Below, piece after piece: positions 18,263 through 29,200 of a DNA stretch of 64,000 nt. The translations under genes were made by a program, and so were the position numbers. Below the pieces are notes generated by a model. That model made no database searches. It saw only the letters and a program-made list of their open reading frames with translations, and was not told the DNA's origin. This DNA is from Paenibacillus tianmuensis. GTDB lineage: Bacteria > Bacillota > Bacilli > Paenibacillales > NBRC-103111. The stretch spans positions 41,847 to 105,846 of the forward strand of contig NZ_FMTT01000017.1 in assembly GCF_900100345.1 (NCBI RefSeq), written 5' to 3'. Every line of letters starts with the position of its first letter. Positions within the stretch are counted from its first letter, which is position 1.

Positions 18263-19365
18263 TATTGTCCGGTTACTACGGATTCCATAACAGCGGCGAC
18301 GAGGCCGTACTGCAATCGATTCTGCTGGCTTTGAAGGAACAAGGGGAACGACAGGGCGTAACATTCGTCCCTGTCGTTCTGTCCATAAACCCGGAGGAAA
18401 CGGCTCGGACCTACGGCGTAGAAGCCGCTCACCGAATGCGCCCCGCCGAAGTATGGCGGACGCTGCGTGGAGCCGACGGACTTATAAGCGGAGGCGGCAG
18501 TTTGCTGCAGGATGAAACGGGAACGAAAACGATCCCATACTACATTGCCATTATCCGGATTGCCCAATGGCTTCGAAAGCCCGTATTTATTTATTCTCAA
18601 GGCATCGGTCCGGTACACCGGCCGTTTTTCTACGGATGGATTCGTTCTGCCTTCAATCGATGCGCGTTTATTTCGGTCAGAGATGACGAATCGAAAGCAC
18701 TGCTGGGACGAATGGGTGTTCCTGCAGACCGGGTTGAAGTGGTGCCGGACCCGGTAATGGGGTTATCGCTTCGCGAACAACGCTCCCCCCAAAGCGATAC
18801 GCTTAATACGAAGGCTGTTATTGGCGTTTCCGTCCGATTCTGGAACGAAGACCGCTCGGAGTTAAAGGCTGTTGCTGATGCGCTTAAGCTGGTATTGGAG
18901 AAATCAGATGCGCACATTCGTTTCCTGCCGTTTCATTTGCCATCGGACGAGCAAGCTTCCTTGTATGTGATGGAACATATGGGGGAACTCTACAAAGAGC
19001 GAATGAGTATGGCGCCTCCGATTGACCATCCGCAGGATATGCTGGCAGAGGTTGCTTCTTGCCAGATGTTGGTCGGAATGCGTCTCCACTCCTTGATTTA
19101 TGCGGCCGGTCAATTCGTTCCTATGGTTGGATTATCGTATGATCCGAAGATCGATCAATTTTTGAACCGGCTCGGGATCAAAGCCGCTTGCAGTACCCAG
19201 AAGCCTGATGCGAACGCGCTGGCCGAAGAGACCTTGCGGGCATGGAACGGCGTGGAAGCATGGAAGCGGGAGAAACAGCCGGCCATCGAGCGGCTGAAAG
19301 TCGAAGCCGGGCGCCCGGCGGAACGAATCGCTTTTTATTTTGCCAATCAACTTAAAGGGAATTAA
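18238..19365 (+). CDS. csaB: Polysaccharide pyruvyl transferase CsaB
   Basis: Adds ketal-linked pyruvate to the secondary cell-wall polysaccharide, which creates the ligand for SLH domains. About 375 residues with IVLSGYYGFHNSGDEAVL at the N terminus, GLISGGGSLLQD, YSQGIGPV, SVRDDES and the late GMRLHSLIYAAGQFVP, all typical of CsaB/WcaK-type transferases. TTG 18238 is preferred because AAGGAG lies 9 nt upstream; TTG 18229 would be too close. It overlaps the DUF5693 gene by 25 nt. The three SLH proteins in this window are its likely clients. Confidence 0.92.
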   Translation: MGTPVKRIVLSGYYGFHNSGDEAVLQSILLALKEQGERQGVTFVPVVLSINPEETARTYGVEAAHRMRPAEVWRTLRGADGLISGGGSLLQDETGTKTIPYYIAIIRIAQWLRKPVFIYSQGIGPVHRPFFYGWIRSAFNRCAFISVRDDESKALLGRMGVPADRVEVVPDPVMGLSLREQRSPQSDTLNTKAVIGVSVRFWNEDRSELKAVADALKLVLEKSDAHIRFLPFHLPSDEQASLYVMEHMGELYKERMSMAPPIDHPQDMLAEVASCQMLVGMRLHSLIYAAGQFVPMVGLSYDPKIDQFLNRLGIKAACSTQKPDANALAEETLRAWNGVEAWKREKQPAIERLKVEAGRPAERIAFYFANQLKGN

Positions 19366-19567
19366 ATCGTTATGCAATAAAAGTGTGCTTATTTTGCCGT
19401 AATTCGCAGTGAGAGTGAATCGTAGAGAGGAAAATGTGCGGAAACCTGAAAATATCTATGAAAATAACCTGAAAGCCGCCCAAATTGCCTAAATTCATGA
19501 TGGTATTTCGGAAGCCGTCAAGGTATAATTTGAAGTGTTTGGGGGTTTGTCATAGAAAAAAGGGGCT

Positions 19568-20698
19568 GTGAAAACACACATGAACTTGTTATACGGTATC
19601 GGCTTTGTTGCTGCTTTACTGATCGCATTGCTGATGACACCGCTTGTAAAACGCTTTGCTTTTTGGGTTGGTGCCGTGGATGCGCCGAATCATCGCAAAG
19701 TACATAGCCGGATCATGCCGCGACTCGGCGGGCTAGCTATTTTTATTGCATTCATCGCAGCTTATTTCGTTGTTTCTCCTGCTATAAATACATTAAAAAC
19801 GGACGTTGTTTTCGGCCTTTTGGTAGGTGGGACGATCGTCGTATTGATCGGCGCACTGGACGATCGGTTCGACCTGTCACCCAAAATCAAATTGCTCGGT
19901 CAAATTTTGGCTGCTAGTGTGGTGGTCTATTCCGGAGTTGTGATCGATCTGGTTAACCTGCCCTTTGGCGACGGGGCCGTTTCTTTAACATGGCTTGCTG
20001 TTCCGCTAACGATCTTCTGGATCGTAGGTGTGACCAACGCCATTAACCTGATTGACGGATTGGACGGTTTGTCCGCCGGGGTATCGGGGATTGCAACGAC
20101 GACGATTCTGGTATTGGCCCTGATGATGGGGAACGTTACCGTTGCATTGCTGTGTGTCTTACTGCTCGGCTCGATCGCCGGATTTTTGTTCTACAATTTT
20201 CATCCGGCCAAAATTTTTATGGGCGACTCAGGAGCTCTGTTTCTCGGGTTTTGTCTGGCTACGCTATCCGTGCTCGGATTTAAGCAGGCGACCGTCGTAT
20301 CCTTGCTGGTACCCGTCATGATCTTAGGGGTCCCGTTGTCCGATACGTTCTTCGCCATTATTCGCCGGTGGGTTAATAACTTGCCGATCTCGGTTGCGGA
20401 TAAAAGCCACTTGCATCACTGCTTGCTTCAACTTGGCTTCAGCCACCGGACAACGGTGCTCATTATATACGGTATCGCCGTATTTTTCGGCTCTTCCGCC
20501 GTGCTGCTTTCCTTCATGTCGGAGCAGGACGCGTTATGGGGCGCCGTGCTTTTGATTGCCATTCTGCTCTTTGTGCTGGTGCTTGGCGCGGAAGCGATCG
20601 GCATCGTCAGCAAAACGAAAAAGCCGGTGCTTCGGTTTTTGAATAAAGTCCGCGTAAAAACAATGCAGCTTAGTGCCCGTTCCCGGATATCAAAATGA
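19568..20698 (+). CDS. WecA/TagO-type undecaprenyl-phosphate GlcNAc-1-phosphate transferase
   Basis: Polytopic MraY-family enzyme that starts a wall polymer by placing GlcNAc-1-phosphate on undecaprenyl phosphate. The 376 residues include VDAPNHRKVHSRIMPRLGG, ALDDRFDLSPKIKLLGQ, the catalytic Asp cluster NLIDGLDGLSAG, MGDSGALFLG and the histidine motif DKSHLHHCLLQLGFSHR. The start is GTG 19568 (close to AGGGG) or ATG 19580, unresolved. Placed after csaB, it likely initiates the secondary wall polysaccharide. A terminator follows. Confidence 0.9.
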   Translation: MKTHMNLLYGIGFVAALLIALLMTPLVKRFAFWVGAVDAPNHRKVHSRIMPRLGGLAIFIAFIAAYFVVSPAINTLKTDVVFGLLVGGTIVVLIGALDDRFDLSPKIKLLGQILAASVVVYSGVVIDLVNLPFGDGAVSLTWLAVPLTIFWIVGVTNAINLIDGLDGLSAGVSGIATTTILVLALMMGNVTVALLCVLLLGSIAGFLFYNFHPAKIFMGDSGALFLGFCLATLSVLGFKQATVVSLLVPVMILGVPLSDTFFAIIRRWVNNLPISVADKSHLHHCLLQLGFSHRTTVLIIYGIAVFFGSSAVLLSFMSEQDALWGAVLLIAILLFVLVLGAEAIGIVSKTKKPVLRFLNKVRVKTMQLSARSRISK

Positions 20699-20715
20699 TG
20701 ATCTTGCATCGCTGG

Positions 20716-20749
20716 AAATCCCAGACCTTAATCGGTTTGGGATTTTTTT
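20716..20749 (+). terminator. Rho-independent terminator after wecA/tagO
   Basis: The arms AAATCCCAGACC and GGTTTGGGATTT, with loop TTAATC, run into a T7 tract. Confidence 0.92.
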
Positions 20750-20932
20750 GTTGCGCTTCTTGCAAATTCCCCTAAAAAAACGATGCCATTCGGCCGATAT
20801 GTAAAGTACAACTATTTTTTTGGCGAATGATGTCAAATCTTTGCCGGTTTCAGACGGGGGAGGTTGTTTTTAACCGGATTGCTTTGAATCGTTAATTTGC
20901 CTACACTTCTATTACATAAGGAGGTACTTCTC

Positions 20933-23900
20933 TTGAAACGACTCACCAATCGTACCGTCAGCTTCGCGATCATCGTTGCCCTGCTGGTGTCGATGATCGT
21001 ACCGTTCTCCGCGATGGCCGCGGGCGGTTCGCTGATGAAAGTCAAAGGATACAGTACGACAGCGGCAACCCCAACTCCGGTCACCAGCGAGACGGTTAAT
21101 ATTTCCGTCGAAATCGATAATATCGACGATGCTCAAATCTCTTCTATTTATTATGAGATTGAGAACGTGACGACCAGCCCCGGAAGCCCGGTAGAAAACA
21201 AATCCAACAAGGGCATGAAAACTGGCCCGTACGAAGTGACCTTCAATAGCGTCAAGCTGTCCGAAGGGACCAACAAAATTACGTTTTTCATGGGAGACGT
21301 CAGCAAGATTTCTTCTCAGCCTGCCTACCTGACATTTACGCCGACAACGAACATTACAGACATGAAGTTTAACGAAGTACCGATCGAAGATGGCAAAATG
21401 TATCCGAAGGACCCGATGCAAACGGCGTACGTGATTACTGGTAAATCGCCGAACGCGACGACGATTCAAGGTTACTTGCTCGGTCAAGCCAATCCGATCA
21501 CGGCGTTCCGCAGCAATAATGGCGACTTTACGTTTATTCCGAACCGGAATACGGATTTCAACATGCAAGCCGGGGACAACATTTTTAAAATTGTCGCCAG
21601 CAACAACACGAATACGTACAACACGACTAAAAAATTCATTTTCAACAACGGTAAACCGTTTTTATTTGACGGCGCACTAAATACGGGAACCAGTCCACCA
21701 CAGAAACTGATTAATGATCCGTTTCCGCAATTGAATCAAACGACGGCTAACCTTACGGGTAAAATGAAGGTCGATCTGGTCCCGGGCTCTTCTACGGTTA
21801 CGCAGTATGTGTATGCAGATATCACCGTAGTAGGCGGGAGCCAGTTAAACAAACGGGTATATTTCTCGGGAACCACACCGGCGCCGCTTGCCGAAATCCC
21901 GGCAGAGTCGACCTCGACTTATAAGGTATTTGATCTGGGTTCTTTTCCGCTGGCTTTTCCGACGAACCGGAATCAGACGCTTATCGTGACGTTCTATACA
22001 GGCAGCGGCTTGGTAGGTCAAGCGCCACAGCAGACGTTTACGTTCAATTATTTTGATCCGAATGCACCTTATGTAACTAAAGTAACTAAGGATCTTGGTA
22101 AAGATTCTGTAACGGGTCAGCCTGTCGAAGTGGCTCTTAACGAGAACGGGGATAACGAAATTAACGAGTTGCCATCCACGTTCTATATTTATACGACCGG
22201 TGTAGCTCCGGCGCCGACGGGTAATGTTAAGGCTCACATCGGTGGAGATGCTACTGGTATTGCTGCTACTTATGTTGGACCTGATGGCGCCCAACAAAAA
22301 TGGAAAGTACAAGTTAGTGGCATTCGCGATGGAAGAGCCGTGATGTCCGTAGTACCAAGCGGTTTAACAAACGGAAAGCTGGACTTCCCATTAGTTATCA
22401 CGAGTACGCCGTATATCATTCCGGGTAACTTCTATAACAATATGGTAATCAAAAACGCCGCATTGGAGACACCTTATTGTACTCCAGGTACAGGCGGTAC
22501 TCCTTGCTTGCAGGCGAAGATTATGAACTTGCCTGAAGCTGAGTATGCCAATGTTGAGGTATCTGTTAACGGTTATACAACCAAACTGGTTGCAGGAGAT
22601 TTTCGCGATACCAATGCAAAATCGACTTTTATGCTGGATGTGAGCAAGGCCGGCAGCCGTTGGTTGCCTAATGACAACAAAGATTTGCTCAACGAAGGAC
22701 GTAATACGGTAAAAATCAACTTGCGCTTGAACGGTGCTGTTGTAACGACTGTACAGTATGAGATCTTTAAGTTTACGCTGCCGACTCCCGCATTTGTAGG
22801 AGATATCCTGCCAAGTCCGTTGGAGAAGTTCACCAAGGCACAAACGCCGGATAAATACGCGACAAATGCAAACAGCGTATCTTTCGTAGGCAACTTCGTG
22901 AATGCGGATAGTATTAAAATGACCGTTCGCAAAAAAGACGCTCAGGGCAACCCGGCTGTTACTTTCGATGCCCGGAACAGCACGAATACATGGAATTATC
23001 CTGCTGCTCCGGCCAACGGCCAGCAAAACTATCTGAATAGCGTCGGGACGGGAGCCATTAATACGGCTAGCATTCCTCTTCCATTTACCGGGGATGTCAT
23101 CGTCGAATTTATGATTTCCAACAAAACGGGAATCACCGAAACGCGGAGCATCACGATTTCCCGGGAACCGGTACCTTACCGTATTATCGAGCCGGTTCTT
23201 GTCAAGAGCGGCAAAGATGACGTGGCTACAATCAACGGCAATTTCGTGGACATCAAATTAGAAGCTGAGAACGCAGATAGCGTAAGCTTCGGTAAAGACG
23301 CCAATGTGCTCAGCAAGATCGATCCGTCCGATAACAAGCCTTACTTCTACTATCGTTACCAAAACTTGAAGGCAGGCCGTAATACGATTAGCTTTACCGT
23401 TAACCGCGGCAAAGAAAGCTCCAAAGGCAGCTTTATCGTCAACAACGTGAATACGTCGGTAGAAGGCGCACAAATGTTGATGCCGCTTCAAAACAAATAC
23501 AAGCTATTTGAGGGAGATCTTGAGCTCAGCTTCCCGGCTAACACGAAGCTTATGCGCAACGACCCAACAGCAACGAATCAGTACTTGACGGCAGACCGTA
23601 AGCTGATGTTTGGACTCGCCAATGTAAAGGATGGCCGCGTTAACAAAGCCTACAATACAGACTACAGCGCATCGTTCTTCCTGCGAGAGCCGACGGACAA
23701 ATTCCGTCCGGTAAGCAAGCTGTACTGGATTAACGGCGGCTCCGTCGGCCAAGACGATTATTTGGACAAGGACAAGCTGAAGGAAGCTTTGACCGGCTAC
23801 GGGCGCGATCCGTATAACATTGACGTAAACAACGCGAACGTAAAATTTTACCAGAGAAATAACGAGAACGATTTGAAAAATATGTTCGTACCGACCAAAC

Positions 23901-24724
23901 ACGGCGAGTTGACGTTGAAGTACGACGATTCGATCAGACAAGATTCTTGGAAGTATGTCACCGTTTATCAAATGGATATCTACGAAGACTACCGGGGCAT
24001 GACGACCTTGGCTTGGAAAAACATCGGCGGCGAAGTCAATCCGCAGAAAAACACGATCACGGTTCCGATCGATCATTTCGGTTATTTCCAAGTCATGTAC
24101 ATGTATGACAGCTTCAACGATATTACGAGCCACGAATGGGGCCGTGATACGCTTGATACGCTTTATTCCAAAGGATTTATGCTCAATAAATTGCAATCGC
24201 TCTTTGTACCGAACGAATCGATTACGCGCGGTGAGTTTGCTACGCTGCTCGTAAAAGCTTTCGATCTCCCGCTTCAGTACTCCGGCAACCTGACGTTCAG
24301 CGACGTGCAGAAGTTTGCAAGCAGCAATCCGCTATACGATTATAAGTACATTGAAACAGCAGCACGGGTTGGTATCGCACGCGGTACTGCCGGAGGCCGG
24401 TTCAAGCCGGACGAGGCGATTACGCGTCAAGATGCGGCCGTAATGATTGCGAGAGCGGCAGAGCTGAAATTGAATTCGGACAGTAACAAGTCACTTGCTA
24501 CGCTTCAAAAGCAATTTACCGATGCAAAAGATATCGACTTCTATGCTTTGCCGCCAGTTGAAGCCGTGTCCAAAGCCGGATTCATTGAGGGCATCGAGAA
24601 CGTTCTTCTTACCGGTCAGAAGAAGAAGACGTATCGTTTTGACCCGCGTCAAAACTTTACGCGTGTTCAAGCTGCTGCTGTCATGGAACGCATCCTGAAG
24701 AAGGAAAAGAAATTCCCGAAATAA
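20933..24724 (+). CDS. Large secreted surface protein with three C-terminal SLH domains
   Basis: 1263 residues from TTG 20933, eight nt after AAGGAGG; the longer frame from 20897 has no ribosome-binding site and would bury the signal peptide. Signal peptide about 1-30 ending SAMAAGG. Residues about 30-1080 are Thr/Asn/Ser-rich, beta-sandwich-like repeats without a recognised catalytic motif. A Cys pair appears near residue 525 (TPYCTPGTGGTPCLQ), unusual in this otherwise Cys-poor protein. SLH repeats follow at about 1075-1263 (ITSHEWGRDTLDTL, YDYKYIETAAR, ALPPVEAVSKAG). Probably a minor S-layer or wall-associated structural protein. Confidence 0.88.
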   Translation: MKRLTNRTVSFAIIVALLVSMIVPFSAMAAGGSLMKVKGYSTTAATPTPVTSETVNISVEIDNIDDAQISSIYYEIENVTTSPGSPVENKSNKGMKTGPYEVTFNSVKLSEGTNKITFFMGDVSKISSQPAYLTFTPTTNITDMKFNEVPIEDGKMYPKDPMQTAYVITGKSPNATTIQGYLLGQANPITAFRSNNGDFTFIPNRNTDFNMQAGDNIFKIVASNNTNTYNTTKKFIFNNGKPFLFDGALNTGTSPPQKLINDPFPQLNQTTANLTGKMKVDLVPGSSTVTQYVYADITVVGGSQLNKRVYFSGTTPAPLAEIPAESTSTYKVFDLGSFPLAFPTNRNQTLIVTFYTGSGLVGQAPQQTFTFNYFDPNAPYVTKVTKDLGKDSVTGQPVEVALNENGDNEINELPSTFYIYTTGVAPAPTGNVKAHIGGDATGIAATYVGPDGAQQKWKVQVSGIRDGRAVMSVVPSGLTNGKLDFPLVITSTPYIIPGNFYNNMVIKNAALETPYCTPGTGGTPCLQAKIMNLPEAEYANVEVSVNGYTTKLVAGDFRDTNAKSTFMLDVSKAGSRWLPNDNKDLLNEGRNTVKINLRLNGAVVTTVQYEIFKFTLPTPAFVGDILPSPLEKFTKAQTPDKYATNANSVSFVGNFVNADSIKMTVRKKDAQGNPAVTFDARNSTNTWNYPAAPANGQQNYLNSVGTGAINTASIPLPFTGDVIVEFMISNKTGITETRSITISREPVPYRIIEPVLVKSGKDDVATINGNFVDIKLEAENADSVSFGKDANVLSKIDPSDNKPYFYYRYQNLKAGRNTISFTVNRGKESSKGSFIVNNVNTSVEGAQMLMPLQNKYKLFEGDLELSFPANTKLMRNDPTATNQYLTADRKLMFGLANVKDGRVNKAYNTDYSASFFLREPTDKFRPVSKLYWINGGSVGQDDYLDKDKLKEALTGYGRDPYNIDVNNANVKFYQRNNENDLKNMFVPTKHGELTLKYDDSIRQDSWKYVTVYQMDIYEDYRGMTTLAWKNIGGEVNPQKNTITVPIDHFGYFQVMYMYDSFNDITSHEWGRDTLDTLYSKGFMLNKLQSLFVPNESITRGEFATLLVKAFDLPLQYSGNLTFSDVQKFASSNPLYDYKYIETAARVGIARGTAGGRFKPDEAITRQDAAVMIARAAELKLNSDSNKSLATLQKQFTDAKDIDFYALPPVEAVSKAGFIEGIENVLLTGQKKKTYRFDPRQNFTRVQAAAVMERILKKEKKFPK

Positions 24725-24743
24725 AATAGAAATTTTAAGTGCC

Positions 24744-24792
24744 AGCAAGCAGTTGAGGCAAGGATGTCCTTGCCCAACTGCTTGCTTTTTGA
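24744..24792 (+). terminator. Rho-independent terminator after the SLH surface protein gene
   Basis: A long hairpin with arms AGCAAGCAGTTG and CAACTGCTTGCT plus inner GGCAAGGA/TCCTTGCC, followed by TTTTT. Confidence 0.92.
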
Positions 24793-24889
24793 CTTTACCT
24801 TCTTTGGGGGTGGCTGCACACCATTAATTCACGTTTGCAGCCTTTGTGGTAATTTTCTTCAAATAAAAATTTTTGCATATATAATACAA

Positions 24890-24917
24890 TTGACCTATAA
24901 AAACGAAAAAATAATAT
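24890..24917 (+). promoter_or_regulatory. Possible sigma-A promoter for the small secreted protein gene
   Basis: TTGACC at 24890-24895, a 16-nt spacer and TAATAT at 24912-24917 lie in a strongly AT-rich 200-nt region. TATACT at 24915-24920 is an alternative -10. Confidence 0.42.
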
Positions 24918-25011
24918 ACTTTTAGAACTATTCCAATATTATACTATATAGTTTATATTTGCTTTAGAAGTTTCTGGCCAGACTTCAATACAGTTTAGGG
25001 AGGAATAATCC

Positions 25012-25473
25012 TTGAAAAAGTTGAAATCTATTCTGCTTTCTGCCACAGTTGCTGTTTCTCTCTTGAGTGCTTCCTCTTCGGCGTTTGCTCTTGGGGATGC
25101 GAAAGAACCGGATAGCTTTAATGATCCAAATGTTTTTAGTGGTATTAGTGATGCTTTTGAGGGCACGATTGTGCTGGATCCAGATAAGGGAATGGATTTT
25201 GATTATTACAAATGGACCAACGATACTGGGCAGGATAAATCTTTCTTTGTGAATTTTGATACGTATCAAAATCGCAGCTTGGATTATATGATTAGAGAGA
25301 TCGATGTTGGAGGGTCCTCAAATCGGATATCTTCTGAAACTGGACGGGAAGTTTGGCAGATTTATCTTCGTGCCGGTGAAACACTTAGAATTAAAGTTGG
25401 TGCACGAAATGCTTTACAAATCGATCCCAACGTGAAGTATGTTATTAGCTTAGGAAATAATCCTTGGTTTTAA
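25012..25473 (+). CDS. Small secreted protein of unknown function
   Basis: 153 residues. The TTG start follows GGGAGGA. The signal peptide is clear (KKLKSILLSATVAVSLL...SSSAFA, cleavage near residue 27). The mature part of about 126 residues has no Cys and is acidic with aromatic beta-strand-like segments (FDYYKWTNDTG, EVWQIYLRAGETLRIKVGA). The DYYKWTN...GETLRIKV layout resembles a single pre-peptidase-C-like beta domain, which is tentative. It lies between two SLH protein genes and has its own promoter and hairpin, so it is an independent exported product. Confidence 0.75.
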   Translation: MKKLKSILLSATVAVSLLSASSSAFALGDAKEPDSFNDPNVFSGISDAFEGTIVLDPDKGMDFDYYKWTNDTGQDKSFFVNFDTYQNRSLDYMIREIDVGGSSNRISSETGREVWQIYLRAGETLRIKVGARNALQIDPNVKYVISLGNNPWF

Positions 25474-25518
25474 AATTCTTTAGCGGAACACTTAAAGTCA
25501 TGACGACATAATCAAAAC

Positions 25519-25562
25519 GGGCTGTCCTTGAAAGTCATTCAAAGATGACATAGGGACAGCTC
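25519..25562 (+). terminator. Probable terminator hairpin after the small secreted protein gene
   Basis: The outer arms GGGCTGTCC and GGACAGCTC (one G-T pair) enclose GTCAT ... ATGAC. The downstream T content is poor, so termination efficiency is uncertain. Confidence 0.5.
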
Positions 25563-25680
25563 GTCTTAATTTAATAAACTAAAAAGAAGCAGACCACGCG
25601 AATAGGAACTTATTATTAATGATTGAAATTCGTTTTATCTTGTTTGTTGTCGAGGATGCAATATTTCTAAGTTCCGCGCA

Positions 25681-25710
25681 TTGACAAGTTGCCGCTAACC
25701 TCTTTACAGT
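25681..25710 (+). promoter_or_regulatory. Distal candidate promoter of the S-layer gene
   Basis: A perfect TTGACA at 25681-25686 is followed after 18 nt by TACAGT at 25705-25710. Confidence 0.33.
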
Positions 25711-26020
25711 CATTCATGATTAGTATCATGTCTTCATTCAAAATTAGGAAGAAACTTAAGCAAAGGGTCATGATCTGGAAAATTATTAATGATGACGCGT
25801 GCAGATATATCGTTGTATACTACCTTTTGTGGGCGTTCGTTACAATACATAATTGATAGACGCTCCTGCTACATTTGTTTCAAGGTTGGTCTCAAAAAAA
25901 ACCAAAAAAGTTTTTTTCAAAGAGCGCAACTTTTCGAAACAACGTGCGTTTAATACATTGAAACAAACAGAAAGCAAGATAAAGAGCAGTGAACTTTGGA
26001 TAATTTTCACAAAATCGCTC

Positions 26021-26049
26021 TTTACCTTGTCAGCATGTCGGTGTATAAT
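26021..26049 (+). promoter_or_regulatory. Proximal candidate promoter of the S-layer gene
   Basis: TTTACC at 26021-26026, a 17-nt spacer and a perfect TATAAT at 26044-26049. The -35 overlaps the GCTCTTT arm of an inverted repeat, which could be an operator. Confidence 0.48.
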
Positions 26050-26253
26050 GTTAGATGGCATGCGATTCTATCCTTAATCTTCCTATTGGTTTACTAGTTT
26101 CTGCAATTTTTACGTTGCAGACATCTTCAATAAAAACTCATTTTGCTCAACTCTGGGAAGGGGGTGAATCGGCTAATGAGGAAATCAAGCTTTAATTTTT
26201 CTACACAGAACTCTCAACAACCGAAAGATATTCGAGGAGGAGAAAAAAAGGTT

Positions 26254-29200
26254 ATGAAGAAAAGTTTATCTGCAATCCTGTCCCTGGCTATGGCATTCTC
26301 CATGTTTTCTTCCGTAGCACTGGGTGCAGACGCTAAGAAAACTTCTGCTGATTTCACAGATCTGAAAGATCTGGATGCAGCTACGAAAGCAAAATTTGAC
26401 GAAATGATTTCCGCTGGTATTTTCGACGGCGTTAAAGAAGGTACATTCGGTCTGAAAGACAAAATGAACCGTGCGCAATTCGCGAAAGTAGCAGCTTTGA
26501 TCTTCAACTTGAAAGTTGACACTTCCCTGAAAACTTCCAGCTTCTCCGATGTGAAGTCTATTTCTGAAGATCCGGCTAACGGATACGCTCTGCCTTACAT
26601 CGAAGCTGTTAAAGCTGCTGGCATCACGGACGGTTACGCTCCTGGCCAATTCAACCCGGCTGGTGACGTAACGAAAGAGCAACTCGCTACTTTCTTGATT
26701 CGCGGTCTGAACAAAGACTCCGAAGGTAAAAACAAAACCGGCGTGAGCGACAAAACCGTCTCCGACTGGGCAAAAGGTTATGTTGCACTTGCACTTGAAC
26801 TGAAATTGCTGGGCAACAGCACTGACGGCGCGTTCGGCGGTACTTCGGCAGCAACTCGCGACCTGTTGGTAACGAGCTCCTATGAAGCTAAGAAACAATA
26901 CGTTGACACCAACAAACCGGCTAAAGCTTCCGTTAAAGAAGTAAAAGCTGTTGACTACAACAAAGTCCAAGTAACTCTGGATAGAGAAGTAGACGCAGAC
27001 AAAGCTACGTTTGTTCTGAAAAAAGGAACAGCTGAGACGAAATACGAAGCAAAAGACAAAGACGTTAAATGGTCCGAAGACAAAAAAGTTGCTACGGTTA
27101 CTTTAAAAGACGGACAAAAAATCGTTGATGCTACGTACACTGTAACTCTCGGCGGTTTGGACGCTTCCACAGTTGACAAAGTTTCCGGCGAATTCAAAGG
27201 CGAAAACGAGAAGCTGTCAAAAATCGACTTTGTAACAGCTAACGATACTGTTGCGAGATCGAAACAAGTTCGCATCCAAATTAAGCCGACGAACCAATAC
27301 GGACAATTGGCTTCCATGCCTGCAGGTAACTACTCCGTTAACATTCCGCTTCCGGATAGCAACGCAACAGTCAAAAAGTCCAGCGATGGCACTAAAATGT
27401 ACGTAGAGCTCAACACGGATATTCAAAACATCTATTCAAATTATAACTTCACTGTAAACGTCTGGTCTACCGACCAAAGAGAGATTTCCCAAACTAAAGT
27501 CTTTAAAATTGGGGAATATCCGTACATCGCTAAAATCGAATTGGGCGAAGTAAAATATAATAACGATAAAGAAGCCATTACCGCCTCTGGTAACGAAGCT
27601 GTAGTTAAAATGACTCAGTATGACCAATACGGTGGCGAAATCACGGTTAATTCCGGCGGGAATCAAAAAATTCAAGACTCGAAGCCTAACCTTATGCCTA
27701 AGAACAGCGGCGTTTTTGATGAGGCTTTGGATACTAAAATTGAAGACAAAGACGGCGACGGCATAAAAGAAGTTATTGTCTTTGTTAAGTCTGACAAGAA
27801 AATTAAAACCAGCGGTGAGTTCACCCTTCAAGTATGGGGTGGCGGTACCGGTTCCACTGCTACAATCAAAGTTAGCGCGACTAAAATTGCGACTAAAGTT
27901 GAATTAGGCGATTTCAACAAAAGCAACATCGCTACTAACGATAAAGACATTTATCTCGACTTGATTGCTTATGATGCTGCTGGTACTAAGTTAACTCCTG
28001 ACGAGATTGTTGATAACGTTAAAGACAATCGCTTTAACATTTCGGTTAACGGTCCGCTCGATTTTGGTCCGTCTGATAACGTTCCAAAATCTATGATGGA
28101 TATCAAAGGGCAAGTTGTAACGGCTGGCGAGCATAAAGGCAAGCTTCACTTTGCCAAAGTAGCCTCCAAGAACAGCGGTTCCGTTTGGGTTTACATTAAC
28201 AACATGACCGGCCCTGATAATAACAAGAGCAAGCCTTACAGCATAGTTGATGCGCGTTATCCAGTAAGCATTAAAACAATTACCGAGGGTGCTAACAAAG
28301 CAGTTGCAGGTGCTGATATTAAAACTAAATATCAATTGATTGATAACTATCAAGAAGTTATCAAGGATAACTTGGATGGCTTTAGAGAGAACAACTCTAA
28401 TAAAAATGTATCTTATGATGTATACGCATCAGTTGCCAACAGCGGCGGCGTTCAATTCAAACTTACTGACATTAAAGTAAATAAGAAAGAAACAAACCAA
28501 ATTAGCCCTGAAGGCAAGATCCTGTCCATGAAAGACTTTTCGGATAAAGAAATGGAACTGAAAACAAGCACTACGTTTGGCGTTGGTTCGACTGATGTGA
28601 AATTTACGATCCGTAAATATGTTGACGGTCAAGTGACCGATAATAATGTATCATCTGTAACGAAGAAGATTTCCGTTATTGATCCAACAAAAGAAGATCT
28701 GAGATACAGCTTGGCTCCGCTTGATAGTCTGTTTAAAACACTCGATGACAATGCTTACAAAGGCGATGAGATGAACAGACTTGCGGATGGAACAAGTAAA
28801 TTAGCTAGAGAAGTAAAAATCGAAGCTAGGGACACATCCGGTAGTTTGGTTGCTTATCCTGCAAAAATTAGTGAAGTAACGGCAGACAACATCAGTTTTG
28901 TTAGCACTACTGAGGGTAAACCTGTAAATAACAAAGGATATGTCCTTGGTAATAAACCAGGTACGGCAAACATAACCGCCTACTTCTTAAACGCTAAAGG
29001 TGAGAGTGTTTCAGCAAGTGGTACTGTCACAGTTAAAGGTGATGCCATTAAGATGGTGACACTCGAGCGCGACGACTCCAACAAAAATGTGAGCGTCGGT
29101 ACTTATAACGCTTGGGATTTGATGGGCAACATCACATTGAAAGATAACTATGCGAATGAGTTTAAAAATGATTTCATCCACAAATACGACAAAATTACTA

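Larger units (their letters stand above)
25563..26253 (+). promoter_or_regulatory. Long upstream/leader region of the S-layer gene (about 690 nt without a separate gene)
   Basis: No convincing separate gene is present. The region contains several promoter-like elements. It has a perfect 10-bp inverted repeat TTTGTTTCAA (25874-25883) with TTGAAACAAA (25958-25967), and an AAAGAGC (25981-25987) with GCTCTTT (26017-26023) repeat. A9/T7 tracts lie near 25900. In-frame upstream starts of the S-layer frame lie at its end. Complex multi-promoter leaders are known for Bacillaceae S-layer genes. Confidence 0.6.
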
